Shown in pieces: positions 1-8,085 of a stretch of 64,000 nucleotides of DNA. The DNA is from Chryseobacterium sp. T16E-39. Lineage in GTDB: Bacteria > Bacteroidota > Bacteroidia > Flavobacteriales > Weeksellaceae. The DNA lies in NCBI RefSeq assembly GCF_002216065.1, contig NZ_CP022282.1:3968001-4032000 (forward strand), written 5' to 3'. Position 1 is the stretch's first letter. Each line of letters opens with the position of its first letter. The notes under the pieces were generated by a model. That model was not told the origin of the DNA. It did not search any database and saw only the letters and a program-made list of their open reading frames with translations. The translations under genes were made by a program, and so were the position numbers.

Positions 1-278
1 GGGCAAAGGTAGATGAGGAACTTGGAGAATTTCATGCTGAAACAGATCCGCTGAAAAAAGAACAGGAACTGGGAGATGTATTTTTTTCCCTGATCAATTA
101 TGCCCGCATTACAGGAATTAATCCGGATTCCGCATTGGAAAGAACCAATTTGAAATTTATTTCAAGATTTCAAAAAATGGAGGAGATGGCTGTAGAAAGG
201 GATTTGAAGTTAGGAGAAATGTCTTTAGAAGAAATGGACCTGCTTTGGGATGAGGTTAAAATATTAAATAAAAATTGA
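1..278 (+). CDS. mazG: MazG family nucleotide pyrophosphohydrolase, C-terminal part
   Basis: Only the 3' end is in the window; the frame is open from base 3 to the TGA at 276-278. The translated part contains KVDEELGEF, then KEQELGDVFFSLINYAR, the helix with the ExxD metal-binding pattern of the all-alpha MazG NTP pyrophosphohydrolases, and ends LLWDEVKILNKN. This family hydrolyses NTPs or non-canonical dNTPs to NMP and pyrophosphate in the cytoplasm. The stop codon overlaps the ATG of the next gene (278-280), so the two are probably co-transcribed. Family assignment is firm; the exact substrate cannot be told. Confidence 0.85.
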   Translation, partial: AKVDEELGEFHAETDPLKKEQELGDVFFSLINYARITGINPDSALERTNLKFISRFQKMEEMAVERDLKLGEMSLEEMDLLWDEVKILNKN

Positions 279-1168
279 TGAAAATGTATATTTTGTGTGC
301 TGTAACCGCGATTTTAATGTTAGGATGCCATCCTAAATCTTCAAATGAACAGGTTGAAGGAGATACCTTAAAAGTTGAATTTTCCTTACCTAAAAAACTG
401 GAAGAGGTTTCTGGAATTACCCTTTCCCAAGACCAGAAAACAATTTGGGTAATAGAAGATCAGGGAAATAAAAATATGGTGTATGGATTGGATAGACAGG
501 GGAAATTAATAAAAGATGTTCTTGTAGAAGATACCGAAAATAATGACTGGGAAGAAATTACAAAAGATTCCAAAGGGAATATTTACATCGGTGATTTTGG
601 GAATAATGACAATGACAGAAGGAATCTGGCTATTTTGAAGATTGACCTGAAAGATCCTTCGCAGAACACTACAAAAGTCACCCAAACCACAAAATTCCAT
701 TATGAGGGGCAGACGGAATTTCCTCCTAAGAAATCGAATTGGTTATATGATTGCGAGGCATTCGTAGAAATGAATGGAAATTTTTATCTTTTTACCAAGA
801 ATAGAAGTAAAGGTTTTGATGGCACTTTTCTGGTTTTCAAAGTTCCTAATCAGAAAGGAGATTTTGAAGCTAAATTAGTAGGTAAACTGAAGCTGGATGG
901 AAAATATAATGATGCCGCAATCACTTCCGCATCGATCAACAGTAAACAGGATCAGATTGTATTATTAAATCACAAATATGTGCGTATCCTTTCCGGATTT
1001 ACCCCGGATAATTTCAATACGGCTAAAATCCAAAAGATAGCATTGAACCATAATTCGCAAAAAGAAGCTGTTGTTTTTCTAGATGATAAAACTCTTTTAA
1101 TAGCTGATGAAAAGGCGAAAAAGGTAGGCGGAAACGTTTATCTATTTAATATAAATCCTCACAAATAG
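278..1168 (+). CDS. Lipoprotein, probable beta-propeller protein
   Basis: The N-terminus MKMYILCAVTAILMLGC is a lipoprotein signal with lipobox LMLGC, so the mature protein should be lipid-anchored in the envelope. The body has propeller-like repeating strands (VSGITLSQDQKTIWVIEDQG, WEEITKDSKGNIYIGDFG, YNDAAITSASINSKQDQIV), resembling the SdiA-regulated or esterase-like phytase propellers. No catalytic motif is recognised. I chose ATG 278 over an in-frame TTG at 275 because it overlaps the mazG stop (ATGA) and directly begins the signal peptide. The stop codon lies in the loop of a terminator hairpin. Function unknown. Confidence 0.7.
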   Translation: MKMYILCAVTAILMLGCHPKSSNEQVEGDTLKVEFSLPKKLEEVSGITLSQDQKTIWVIEDQGNKNMVYGLDRQGKLIKDVLVEDTENNDWEEITKDSKGNIYIGDFGNNDNDRRNLAILKIDLKDPSQNTTKVTQTTKFHYEGQTEFPPKKSNWLYDCEAFVEMNGNFYLFTKNRSKGFDGTFLVFKVPNQKGDFEAKLVGKLKLDGKYNDAAITSASINSKQDQIVLLNHKYVRILSGFTPDNFNTAKIQKIALNHNSQKEAVVFLDDKTLLIADEKAKKVGGNVYLFNINPHK

Positions 1169-1182
1169 ACTTTGTGAGGATT
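1154..1182 (+). terminator. Intrinsic terminator, possibly bidirectional
   Basis: A perfect 12-bp stem (AATCCTCACAAA at 1154-1165 with its complement at 1171-1182) encloses a 5-base loop that contains the TAG stop of the lipoprotein gene. It lies between two convergent genes (stops at 1168 and 1209), so it can end transcription from both sides. T-tracts are short on both strands. Confidence 0.7.
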
Positions 1183-1208
1183 CTTTATTCTGAATGTGAT
1201 CCCTATCT

Positions 1209-1931
1209 CTATGGAGTAAGATAAGAGATGTGAATATTACCGCTCGATAACCTGAAACTTTGGGTGTATACGCAGCGTATTCTAAAGGTTTCCCCGGTAT
1301 TAAAATAAGTAATTGAGGAAAGATTATGATTAATACCTGTGGTGCGTTCTCCATGACCGGTAGATATGGCTGCCAATGTAGCTGTTGGAGATGAAACTTT
1401 TTGAATCGATGATTTTGCGGTTCCGGCTGTTCTCCCATTACCGTTTAAGTTTAAATCATAGGTGACATAGGGTACGATATTGTAAAAGCCGGGTTTGACC
1501 ACAGTAAATATTCCGCTGGTTGAATTATAAGTTATATAAGCAGTATCAATTTTGTTACTGATATTGAAGACATAGGTCTGGGTATAGTTTTCATGTGTGC
1601 TGATAGGATTACTCCCGGTTCCTGTATAACTGCCGCTACCTGGACTGATATCAGTTTTGTTGCCTACAAAAATTACCTTTAAAAAATTTTCAGATTCAAT
1701 ATTTCTCCAGACAGGTGCATTTCCAGAACCGTTAGACATCAGGAACTCGCCCCGGTTTCCGGAATTCCCTTTTGTATTGGCATTTCCTCCAACATTGAAG
1801 TCTTTTACAACCTGTAAGGATCCATTGATATGGAATGTGCTTTGTGGAGTGGGAGTATAAATACCTACTTGCGCACGGTATTGTAAAGATATGGCAAATA
1901 ATGCCATAAATAATAGCTGTTTTTTCATCAT
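1209..1931 (-). CDS. Secreted protein with probable C1q/TNF-like C-terminal domain
   Basis: A signal peptide (MMKKQLLFMALFAISLQYRA, cleaved near QVG) is followed by the arrangement common in Flavobacteriia surface proteins: a short STFHINGSLQVVKDFNVGG stretch, EFLMSNGSGNAPVW, then about 150 residues of beta-rich sequence (GIFTVVKPGFYNIVPYVTYD, FRIRCVYTQSF) that looks like a C1q/TNF jelly roll. The frame is open further upstream, but the signal peptide fixes the start at ATG 1931 or 1928. There is no T9SS tail. Likely an exported or surface protein of unknown ligand; the domain is judged by eye only. Confidence 0.65.
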   Translation of the reverse strand: MMKKQLLFMALFAISLQYRAQVGIYTPTPQSTFHINGSLQVVKDFNVGGNANTKGNSGNRGEFLMSNGSGNAPVWRNIESENFLKVIFVGNKTDISPGSGSYTGTGSNPISTHENYTQTYVFNISNKIDTAYITYNSTSGIFTVVKPGFYNIVPYVTYDLNLNGNGRTAGTAKSSIQKVSSPTATLAAISTGHGERTTGINHNLSSITYFNTGETFRIRCVYTQSFRLSSGNIHISYLTP

Positions 1932-2140
1932 TTTTATCGTGTTAAAATAATTTTTACAAATATAAATTTTTAAAAAATATTGATTTTTTTTAAAATTTAA
2001 CAAGCATATTCAGCTATGGTTGAGTTTGAGTTGTAAAGATGGGAATATGCTCTTATGTTGCTGATTGTAATTATTTTATAAGTAATGATTTAGAAATAGA
2101 AAATAAAAATACAAGAATTTTTTATTTATGAAATTTATAA

Positions 2141-2178
2141 ACAAAACCCATTGTAGTGGAAAGTACAATGGGTTTTGT
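2141..2178 (-). terminator. Intrinsic terminator downstream of the phosphoesterase-barrel gene
   Basis: A perfect 15-bp stem (ACAAAACCCATTGTA at 2141-2155 with its complement at 2164-2178) and an 8-base loop, about 30 bases after the stop of the minus-strand gene at 2211. An AT-rich stretch follows on the minus strand. The rest of the spacer 1932-2210 shows nothing else I can support. Confidence 0.75.
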
Positions 2179-2210
2179 GAAATTAATATGGATTGGATAT
2201 TAATTGTATC

Positions 2211-5200
2211 TTAGAAATTCATTCCTATACCTGCTGAAATCCTTCCACCATCGGAACCATAGAAATAATTTAGCCTTGCTGAAAACATTTCAACAACACT
2301 TAACCATAAACCAACTCCTGCAGCCTGGTGCCATTTTCTTGAATATTCGTTGTCATTCCAAACCCTTCCCAAATCATAGCCTATTAAAATACCCATATTG
2401 GCAGGGATGATATTGTTTTTAATTCTTCCAAAATCCCAACGGATCTCAGAATTATTGGTGAAATAAGATTTTCCTGAAAAACGGTCATTTCTAAAAGCAC
2501 GAAGGCCGTTATTCCCACCGATACTGGCAGCCTGATAGAATTCAAAATTATTATTGTTGATCCACATTACATTGTTGGAGTTTGAAAAAACGAAGTTTCC
2601 TCTTTTATCAATTCTATGGTGAAGGTTTAATGAGCCATTTAAAACTAAAAAGTTTCTGTCAAAATCTGAAAGGTTGGTTTTCCAGTTAACATTAGCAACT
2701 AACTCTAGGCCTAGCGTAGGAAAGGCGTTATTATCCAGGTTTTTATAGCTAAAAGTATAATTAGCTCCTCCAAACTGCTGGCTGTTGAAGACCGCAGGAT
2801 TTACATCCGGAGATTGGTCTACAAAACGATCACCATTTCTTTGTACTTTATTGTCTTCAAAGGTAAGCTGGAACTGATGTTGCAGATTAAGCCAGCTTTT
2901 TCTGGAAATTGAGGGTGCAAAATTAAATCTTGAAATTCTCGCTCTATTGTATTTTGTTTTGGTGTCATCTTTATCGTACTCACTCTCATTGGACAGTCCG
3001 AAAAAGTTTTCAGAAAATCGGGGAGTTGTGTAGGCCGCATCAATATTAAAATCCCACCCGTAAATAGCCTTTTTAAAGATTCCTTTGTACGCCAGATTGA
3101 AACCAGCCGTGTTTGTATAGAAATTAGCTTTTAAGCTGTGCTTTTGGGTATAAGGATCACGAATAAAATTATTCACTGTATAATTGGTAAGAAGTCCAAT
3201 AATAAGCCCATCATCAGGATTATAATCAGCATTAGGATATCCTGCCAAGAAATTGTATTTCGGATGTTTATAATTGTAGGTATTAATATCAAAATCGTCG
3301 GAAATATTTTTGGTGGCTGTATCAGCGTTATACGTATTCTTTTGAGATTTGAAATCGTAAATTTTCACCTTACTTCCGTTGGCAACATTATAGACGTCAT
3401 GATTGGGGCCACCAACAAGTCTTATAGTCATCTTAGGCCTTCCATTTCCCGATACTTCATAAATATCATCATCTTCCAATCCGTAGATCCAGAGTTCCTT
3501 TGTTTTATTATCGTGATAGGTTTTCTCAAATACCAATTCAGGGTTTTCACCTTTTTTATCAAGTTTATATTGTTTTACTTCAACCGAATGTCCGTTTTTT
3601 GTAATGACAAATTTATCCTGATTTACAGTACCTGCTAACGGAACTTTTTCCTGCAATACATCGTAGTATTGTGCTGCATAATTCTGTAATTTTTCTTTTC
3701 TTGATTTTAGCTTTCTTTGAATATCGGTTATCGTTTCATCTTTAACTTCTTTTGGTAAATTGTTGAAAGCATCGTCAATATCTTTATCTGTCAAATGCTC
3801 CTGAATATATTTCGCCTGAGCAATCCATTCTTCTTGTGTAGATCCCTTTAAAAATACCAGGTCAATAGGATAAGGTTCCATGGCCAGGCCTTTTACATTT
3901 TTAATATCATCCTTAAATGTTTGCATATGACGAACTGCCGGAACATTCATGATCAATTTAAAGGCTGCACCATCATATTTGCTAAAAGCCTGATCCCGGT
4001 CTCTTGGAATCGGTTTATAAGTTATTTTGTCACCATCTTTATATTCCGCCCATTTCCATTGATCGGAATGTCTGTCCCAATCTCCCAGTAGCATATCAAA
4101 GATTCTGGCTCTTATGTAAATATCTTTATCAACAGAATATTTGTAATTTTTGGAAATATTTTTCAATACATCATCAGTAGAAAGAATATCTCTGGCATTA
4201 TCCAGATATTGAAGTGTTTTAGGATCTGAAGAGAAACGCTCTTCGACCATATACATTTCATCACCATAATGTTCATTGTATTCCCCCAAAGCTTCTTGCT
4301 TAGGGATATAGAATAATCGGGCATTACTGTGGAAAAGATCTAATTTGTCTGCCAGATTTCCTACAGCAAAGGGAGTGAAGGGGTGATTGGTTGTATAAAA
4401 ATCAAGTAAAAATTTATCCGGAAATGTATTTTCAAGCTCATCTCCAAATGTACTTTTCTTAAAGGCCATATTATTCAGAAAACGAACTGCACTTTTTTTG
4501 ATCCCTCTCATCACAAATTCCTGTCCGTCTTTGGCTTTCAGCCTTAAACTATTGGATTGATTTCCCCCACCTTCTCTAAAAGGGGTATAGCCGCCATCCA
4601 ATTCGGAAATATTAGCAGTTTTTGCTTCGATAGGTATTCCATAGTATTTCCTATAATGATCTCCCCATAGCCATCTGTAAAATTTTCCCTTTTCGGTTAA
4701 ATTTTTAGGATATATTGTCGAAGTGATGGTTGCGGGGAAAGAATTGGGATAATTATTTACAAAATTATCAGGCTTGGCAATGACATCAATATGAGCCAGA
4801 GATTTTAGTTGAGCATCTTTAGTAGAAAAGTATTCAACATCACTGCTTTGATCTTTTCTGATATTCAGGACGGCAAAACCACTCCCTCCGTAAGAAAAAT
4901 CTGTTGGCTCAGCTATTGTAGCCGGATCAACTTTAGAACCAGCTCCGCTAACGATCTGTCTGATATTTCTTTCTGAATGATATTGTAAATTATGATCATG
5001 GCCGGAGACAAAAATGACATTTTCTTTATCCTGAACAATACTCTTTAACCGATTAGCCAAATCGGCATAATGCTGATTGTTTATGTCCTGTGTGCTGGCA
5101 CCAGAAGTATTTCTAAGAAAATTAATAACAGTTGCAATTCCGGGAGCAGGAATATTTCCTTTAAACGGAAACAGATGGGATCTTGCAGAATTGTATCCAG

Positions 5201-5927
5201 CATGGGTTCCACTGCTGATCACAGGATGGTGCAAAGCAACAATAATTCTTTTATTCTGATTTTTAGTAATCAGATCCTGGAATTCGTAAAACAAGTCATC
5301 CCGGGTTTTTATTGTACAGTTTTTATTGATCCCCGGATACCGGTCCCAATTGGCTAAAACCCATTCGCTATCAATTACGATTAATTTAATATCATCAGTA
5401 AGGTTGATGTCATCAATAGGGCATGAATTTTTCGGTAAATATGCTTTTTTGTCGTTAAGGTAACTTTTAACAAATTCTTCCTGCGCTTTTAGCCCGTCTA
5501 TTCCATGATACCAGTCGTGATTTCCCGGAATAACGAGCGTTTTTCCTTTGAAATTCTTTGTAATGGAAAGCTGTTTTTCCATTTTATCTTTGGCCAGGGG
5601 ATAATCTTTGTCCTTTTCTTTAGGCATTCCTGAAGGATAGATGTTGTCACCAAGAAAAATAAGCATAGAGTTCTTATCTGCCGAATCCAGCTGAGTTTTC
5701 AAGAGATTGAGCGTCTGCTTTCCCTGAGCTTCATCGGGGTTACCAGCATCTCCGACTAAGAAAATCTTAAAATCATTTTCAGATTTTATATTAGAATTTT
5801 TAGCTTCCAGTAAGTTTTTGCCTTTTTTTACGTTATAGGTAGCACAAGAATACAGGACTCCTGACACCAACAAGAACCTAAATGGAACAGAAATTATTTT
5901 TAAATGAGTTTTAAAGGATAAATTCAT
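2211..5927 (-). CDS. Lipoprotein: calcineurin-like metallophosphoesterase fused to an outer-membrane beta-barrel
   Basis: 1238 residues. The signal has a lipobox ending at Cys28 (SGVLYSC). Residues about 50-330 carry the full calcineurin-type metallophosphoesterase motif set: FLVGDAGN, FLGDNIYPSG, IPGNHDWYHG, ALHHPVISSG and SGHDHNLQYH, giving the metal-binding D, N and H residues. A middle region of about 500 residues (WLWGDHYRKYYG, RARIFDMLLGDWDRHSDQW, then PRDRDQAFSKYDG) has a kinase-like flavour. The last 350 residues are strand-rich (NFIRDPYTQKHSLKANFYTN, RISAGIGMNF) and end in Phe, as in surface-antigen/BamA-type barrels. Start codons of this gene and the next plus-strand gene are 26 bases apart. 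Substrate unknown; phosphate or phospholipid scavenging at the outer membrane is an inference. Confidence 0.8.
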   Translation of the reverse strand: MNLSFKTHLKIISVPFRFLLVSGVLYSCATYNVKKGKNLLEAKNSNIKSENDFKIFLVGDAGNPDEAQGKQTLNLLKTQLDSADKNSMLIFLGDNIYPSGMPKEKDKDYPLAKDKMEKQLSITKNFKGKTLVIPGNHDWYHGIDGLKAQEEFVKSYLNDKKAYLPKNSCPIDDINLTDDIKLIVIDSEWVLANWDRYPGINKNCTIKTRDDLFYEFQDLITKNQNKRIIVALHHPVISSGTHAGYNSARSHLFPFKGNIPAPGIATVINFLRNTSGASTQDINNQHYADLANRLKSIVQDKENVIFVSGHDHNLQYHSERNIRQIVSGAGSKVDPATIAEPTDFSYGGSGFAVLNIRKDQSSDVEYFSTKDAQLKSLAHIDVIAKPDNFVNNYPNSFPATITSTIYPKNLTEKGKFYRWLWGDHYRKYYGIPIEAKTANISELDGGYTPFREGGGNQSNSLRLKAKDGQEFVMRGIKKSAVRFLNNMAFKKSTFGDELENTFPDKFLLDFYTTNHPFTPFAVGNLADKLDLFHSNARLFYIPKQEALGEYNEHYGDEMYMVEERFSSDPKTLQYLDNARDILSTDDVLKNISKNYKYSVDKDIYIRARIFDMLLGDWDRHSDQWKWAEYKDGDKITYKPIPRDRDQAFSKYDGAAFKLIMNVPAVRHMQTFKDDIKNVKGLAMEPYPIDLVFLKGSTQEEWIAQAKYIQEHLTDKDIDDAFNNLPKEVKDETITDIQRKLKSRKEKLQNYAAQYYDVLQEKVPLAGTVNQDKFVITKNGHSVEVKQYKLDKKGENPELVFEKTYHDNKTKELWIYGLEDDDIYEVSGNGRPKMTIRLVGGPNHDVYNVANGSKVKIYDFKSQKNTYNADTATKNISDDFDINTYNYKHPKYNFLAGYPNADYNPDDGLIIGLLTNYTVNNFIRDPYTQKHSLKANFYTNTAGFNLAYKGIFKKAIYGWDFNIDAAYTTPRFSENFFGLSNESEYDKDDTKTKYNRARISRFNFAPSISRKSWLNLQHQFQLTFEDNKVQRNGDRFVDQSPDVNPAVFNSQQFGGANYTFSYKNLDNNAFPTLGLELVANVNWKTNLSDFDRNFLVLNGSLNLHHRIDKRGNFVFSNSNNVMWINNNNFEFYQAASIGGNNGLRAFRNDRFSGKSYFTNNSEIRWDFGRIKNNIIPANMGILIGYDLGRVWNDNEYSRKWHQAAGVGLWLSVVEMFSARLNYFYGSDGGRISAGIGMNF

Positions 5928-5953
5928 AAATTTACATTAACAAAAATTCAGTA

Positions 5954-7138
5954 ATGGATATTTTACAAAAAGCTAAAAATTATGTTGAAATCTTATTCAA
6001 AGATAAGTTATCTTCTGTATATTTCTATCATAATTTTATTCATACCACGTATACGGTTAATAAAGCCGAAGAAATAATGAAAAATACTCCGGTCTCTAAG
6101 GAAGATCAGGAGAAAGTAATATTGGCACTTTGGTTTCATGATACGGGATATATAGAATGCGCACAGAATCATGAAGAGAAAGGCGTTGAGATTATGAAAA
6201 ATTTTCTGATTAATGAAAATTATCCGGAAAATTATATCGAAGATGTCTCTCGCTTGATTCTGGCAACAAAAATCAATTACGAGCCTCAGAATTTACTGGA
6301 GAAAATAGCTAAGGATGCTGATTGCAGTCACTTTGCCAGTCATGATTACAACGATATTTCTGATGCTCTGAGAAAGGAGTGGGAACTTACCAATGTTCGA
6401 TGCTTTTCCAATGACGAGTGGAATTCCGGAAATCTTGATATGCTGAAAAATAAGCATCAATATTACACGGACTATGCCAAAGAAAATTGGGAACCTTTAA
6501 AGCAGAAGAATATCAAAAAAATTGAGAAAAAGCTGGAAAAAGAAGAGGATAAAAAAATGAATTCTGAAGCTAAAGAAAGTAAAAAGGAACCAAAGGAAAA
6601 AGAACCGAAGTCAGACAGGAGTGTAGATACACTATTCAGAGTTACCTTAAACAATCACACCCGGTTGAGTGATATTGCGGATAGTAAAGCAAACATCTTA
6701 CTTTCTGTAAATGCAATTATTATTTCAGTCTGTTTGTCTGTATTGGTTCCAAAATTAGATGCTCCTAAAAATGCACATCTGATCATTCCAAGTTTTCTTT
6801 TGTTGATCTCAAGTGTAATGACCATTATTTTTGCCATATTATCCACAAAGCCTAATGTTACAAAGACCAGGTTTACGAATCAGGATATTCAGAACAGAAA
6901 AGTGAATCTTTTATTCTTTGGAAATTTTCATCAAATGATTTTTGATGATTATCATAATGCAATGAAGGATCTTATTAAAGACAGGGATTACATTTATGAT
7001 TCTATGGTAAAAGATTTATATTATCTGGGTAAAGTTTTAGATAGAAAGTATAAGCTTTTATCAATCACTTATCAGATTTTTATGGCAGGAATTATTATTT
7101 CTGTACTTTCTTTTGCATTTGCATTCCTTACGCTTTAA
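5954..7138 (+). CDS. HD-domain protein fused to a Pycsar-type transmembrane effector (PycTM)
   Basis: 394 residues in three parts. Residues 1-170 form an HD phosphohydrolase domain: HNFIH (H26/H30), FHDTGY (H62, D63) and AKDADCSHFA (D121/D123). Residues 184-225 are a charged, Lys/Glu-rich linker. Residues 226-394 match the PycTM family of Pycsar effectors: LFRVTLNNHTRLSDIADSKA followed by a hydrophobic helix, a second helix at about 275-298 and a C-terminal helix (MAGIIISVLSFAFAFLTL). Known PycTM effectors are membrane proteins triggered by cyclic CMP or UMP; HD domains often hydrolyse nucleotides. A bestrophin-like channel gene follows after 19 bases, and no cyclase is nearby. Immune role is inferred only from the domain. 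Confidence 0.8.
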   Translation: MDILQKAKNYVEILFKDKLSSVYFYHNFIHTTYTVNKAEEIMKNTPVSKEDQEKVILALWFHDTGYIECAQNHEEKGVEIMKNFLINENYPENYIEDVSRLILATKINYEPQNLLEKIAKDADCSHFASHDYNDISDALRKEWELTNVRCFSNDEWNSGNLDMLKNKHQYYTDYAKENWEPLKQKNIKKIEKKLEKEEDKKMNSEAKESKKEPKEKEPKSDRSVDTLFRVTLNNHTRLSDIADSKANILLSVNAIIISVCLSVLVPKLDAPKNAHLIIPSFLLLISSVMTIIFAILSTKPNVTKTRFTNQDIQNRKVNLLFFGNFHQMIFDDYHNAMKDLIKDRDYIYDSMVKDLYYLGKVLDRKYKLLSITYQIFMAGIIISVLSFAFAFLTL

Positions 7139-7157
7139 TTTTTAAATTGTATAGGAG

Positions 7158-8081
7158 ATGATTGTAAGGCAGCGTACCAATTGGCTTAAAATGTTATTTA
7201 TATGGCGGGGTTCAGTGTTGAAGAAAATAATTGTTCAGCTTATTGCGATTACGTTGTTTTCTATTGGAGTTTATTTTTTCAAAGGAAAAATATATGATTA
7301 CAAAGTTCATTTAAATCCTACCATTTTTACATTGATAGGTTTGGCGTTGGCCATTTTTATGGGATTTTGTAATTCAGCGAGTTATGATCGTTTCTGGGAA
7401 GGACGGAAGCTTTGGGGGTTATTAGTCATAGAAACCAGGTCACTAACCAGACAGATACTATCTTACGTTAATGATTCTTCGACGCAGGCATTGGATGAAA
7501 AAAAGGAGATTGTAAAAATGATCTCTGCTTTTTCCTGGTCTTTAAATTATCAGTTACGTGATAAATCAGGAACAGAGCATCTTTCCAGACTGCTTTCCCC
7601 GGAACAGGTGGAACAACTTAAAAACAAAAAATTTATTCCGAGCATTATCCTGGGCTTCATCGCCGATTGGCTGAAAGTGCAGAATAAAAAAGGAAATATG
7701 GATACCATTGTAATGGCATCAATGGATCAGCAACTCAATCAGTTTTCCAATATTTCAGGAGGTTGTGAGAGGATCTATAACACTCCTTTACCTTTTGCTT
7801 ACAGTGTTCTTTTACACCGTACCGTTTATCTTTATTGTTTCTGGCTGCCATTTGGTTTGGTCGATAGCCTGGGTTGGATGATGCCGCTGATTGTGCTCTT
7901 AATCAGTTATACTTTTATAGCTTTAGATGCAATAATTCAGGAGATAGGGGAACCATTTGGAGAAGAGGAGAATGATCTCGCACTGAATAGTATATGCCGA
8001 ACGATTGAGTTTTCAATTTTCGAACAGGCAGGAATTCCACAAGGCGAATTGAAGAAACCGGATACTTATTTTGTTGATTAG
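7158..8081 (+). CDS. Bestrophin-like ion channel family protein
   Basis: 307 residues with the family's signature near the N-terminus: a hydrophobic helix (IIVQLIAITLFSIGVYFF), a second helix (IFTLIGLALAIFMGFCNSAS), then YDRFWEGRKLWG. Later come YNTPLPFAYSVLLHR and two more membrane helices (LYCFWLPFGLVDSLGW, LIVLLISYTFIALDAIIQEI), with the acidic GEPFGEEENDL segment before the C-terminus. Bacterial members form pentameric inner-membrane channels. It lies 19 bases downstream of the HD-PycTM gene on the same strand and is probably co-transcribed with it. It converges with the next gene 4 bases away. Ion selectivity cannot be judged here. Confidence 0.85.
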   Translation: MIVRQRTNWLKMLFIWRGSVLKKIIVQLIAITLFSIGVYFFKGKIYDYKVHLNPTIFTLIGLALAIFMGFCNSASYDRFWEGRKLWGLLVIETRSLTRQILSYVNDSSTQALDEKKEIVKMISAFSWSLNYQLRDKSGTEHLSRLLSPEQVEQLKNKKFIPSIILGFIADWLKVQNKKGNMDTIVMASMDQQLNQFSNISGGCERIYNTPLPFAYSVLLHRTVYLYCFWLPFGLVDSLGWMMPLIVLLISYTFIALDAIIQEIGEPFGEEENDLALNSICRTIEFSIFEQAGIPQGELKKPDTYFVD

Positions 8082-8085
8082 ATCA

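Noticed and set aside
3138..3638. Open frame of 166 codons on the plus strand
   Set aside because: It is antisense to the barrel/phosphoesterase gene, has a sequence unlike a real protein (Ile-rich, no motif) and no promoter; taken as a shadow.
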